Positions 5,157 to 5,332 of a stretch of 5,332 bases of DNA are shown here, in pieces. Position 1 is the stretch's first letter. Each line of letters starts with the position of its first letter. Under the pieces are notes generated by a model. That model was not told where the DNA came from. It saw only the letters and a list, made by a program, of their open reading frames with translations, and made no database searches. This DNA comes from UBA1756 sp045627805 (GTDB lineage: Bacteria; Bacteroidota; Bacteroidia; Bacteroidales; WCHB1-69), in NCBI GenBank assembly GCA_045627805.1, contig JAZQOJ010000159.1, forward strand, positions 1-5,332. Reading direction: 5' to 3'. Made by a program: the position numbers and the translations under genes.

Positions 5157-5186
5157 CAAAGATATGAATAATTATTGAAATACAAT
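5157..5186 (-). promoter_or_regulatory. Predicted Bacteroidota promoter for the yraN operon
   Basis: On the minus strand TATCTTTG (5157-5164) fits the Bacteroidota -7 consensus TAnnTTTG exactly. ATTG (5183-5186) stands 18 bases upstream as the -33 box. Transcription would begin near 5150, giving a leader of about 54 bases before the yraN ATG. Spacing and position make this the best promoter in the window and the probable start of the five-gene transcript. Confidence 0.72.
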
Positions 5187-5241
5187 CGAGCACGAAAATT
5201 CGTTTTCCGAAATTATCCGCTTTCATCTTGTAAATGATATT

Positions 5242-5276
5242 AGTGAACAGTGATCAGTGATTAGTGAACAGTGATT
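5242..5276 (+). repeat. Heptamer tandem array (AGTGAWY)
   Basis: Five uninterrupted heptamers AGTGAAC, AGTGATC, AGTGATT, AGTGAAC and AGTGATT fill 35 bases upstream of the yraN promoter. It has the same unit length as the array at 21-47 but a different sequence. It stops about 20 bases before the partial terminal repeat at the window end. Confidence 0.85.
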
Positions 5277-5295
5277 TGATTAAGGGGAAGTCGCA

Positions 5296-5332
5296 AGTCT
5301 TGTTGATTGATACGCCGAGAATTTTAGGAACT
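5296..5332 (+). repeat. Third, partial copy of the terminal repeat, cut by the window end
   Basis: The last 37 bases start AGTCTTGTTGATT and match the reverse complement of the right terminus at about 31 of 37 positions; they also match the left terminus from 1832 onward. The outermost 14 bases of the terminus (GAATTATCCC and on) are not present here; instead GGGGAAGTCGCA precedes the match. The 12-mer TCGCAAGTCTTG (5291-5302) also occurs inside the element at 1914-1925. Confidence 0.75.

Overview
This window looks like chromosomal DNA of a Bacteroidota bacterium, most likely of the order Bacteroidales. The evidence is Bacteroidota-type promoter boxes (TAnnTTTG with an upstream TTG-like box), no clear Shine-Dalgarno sequences before the start codons, a 2TM-domain membrane protein, and the Bacteroidota flavour of the RRF, GcvH and UPF0102 proteins. 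The assignment rests on sequence features and recall, not on a database search. All six supported genes lie on the minus strand.

The right half (about 2519-5186) reads as one operon, transcribed right to left: yraN (UPF0102 nuclease-fold protein), pyrH (UMP kinase), a small 2TM membrane protein with a coiled-coil tail, frr (ribosome recycling factor) and gcvH (lipoyl carrier of glycine cleavage). A good promoter precedes yraN, a possible second one precedes pyrH, and an intrinsic terminator lies 17 bases after gcvH. The pyrH-frr pairing is widespread in bacteria. The membrane gene between them and gcvH at the end are less usual.

The left part (46-1425) encodes a membrane-anchored Hanks-type Ser/Thr protein kinase: a cytoplasmic kinase domain with a degenerate glycine loop, one membrane segment, and an unrecognised extracytoplasmic tail ending in a SHOCT-like motif and an aromatic tip.

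Between the kinase and gcvH lie 1143 bases (1426-2568) without a credible gene but full of repeats. The main one is a 672-base element (1818-2489) bounded by inverted repeats of 68 and 69 bases that agree at about 65 positions. It holds a perfect 21-bp hairpin, a nested palindromic core and no transposase. A partial third copy of the terminal repeat is cut off at the right edge of the window (5296-5332). A second repeat family is a modular cassette: an 11-mer array, a 15-base spacer, an 8-mer array and an invariant 42-base tail. It occurs outside the element (1505-1617), inside it (2282-2424) and as a fragment at the left edge (1-18). Two different heptamer arrays (21-47 and 5242-5276) complete the picture. 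This repeat system is the part of the window most likely to be undescribed. Its function and mobility are not shown by the sequence.
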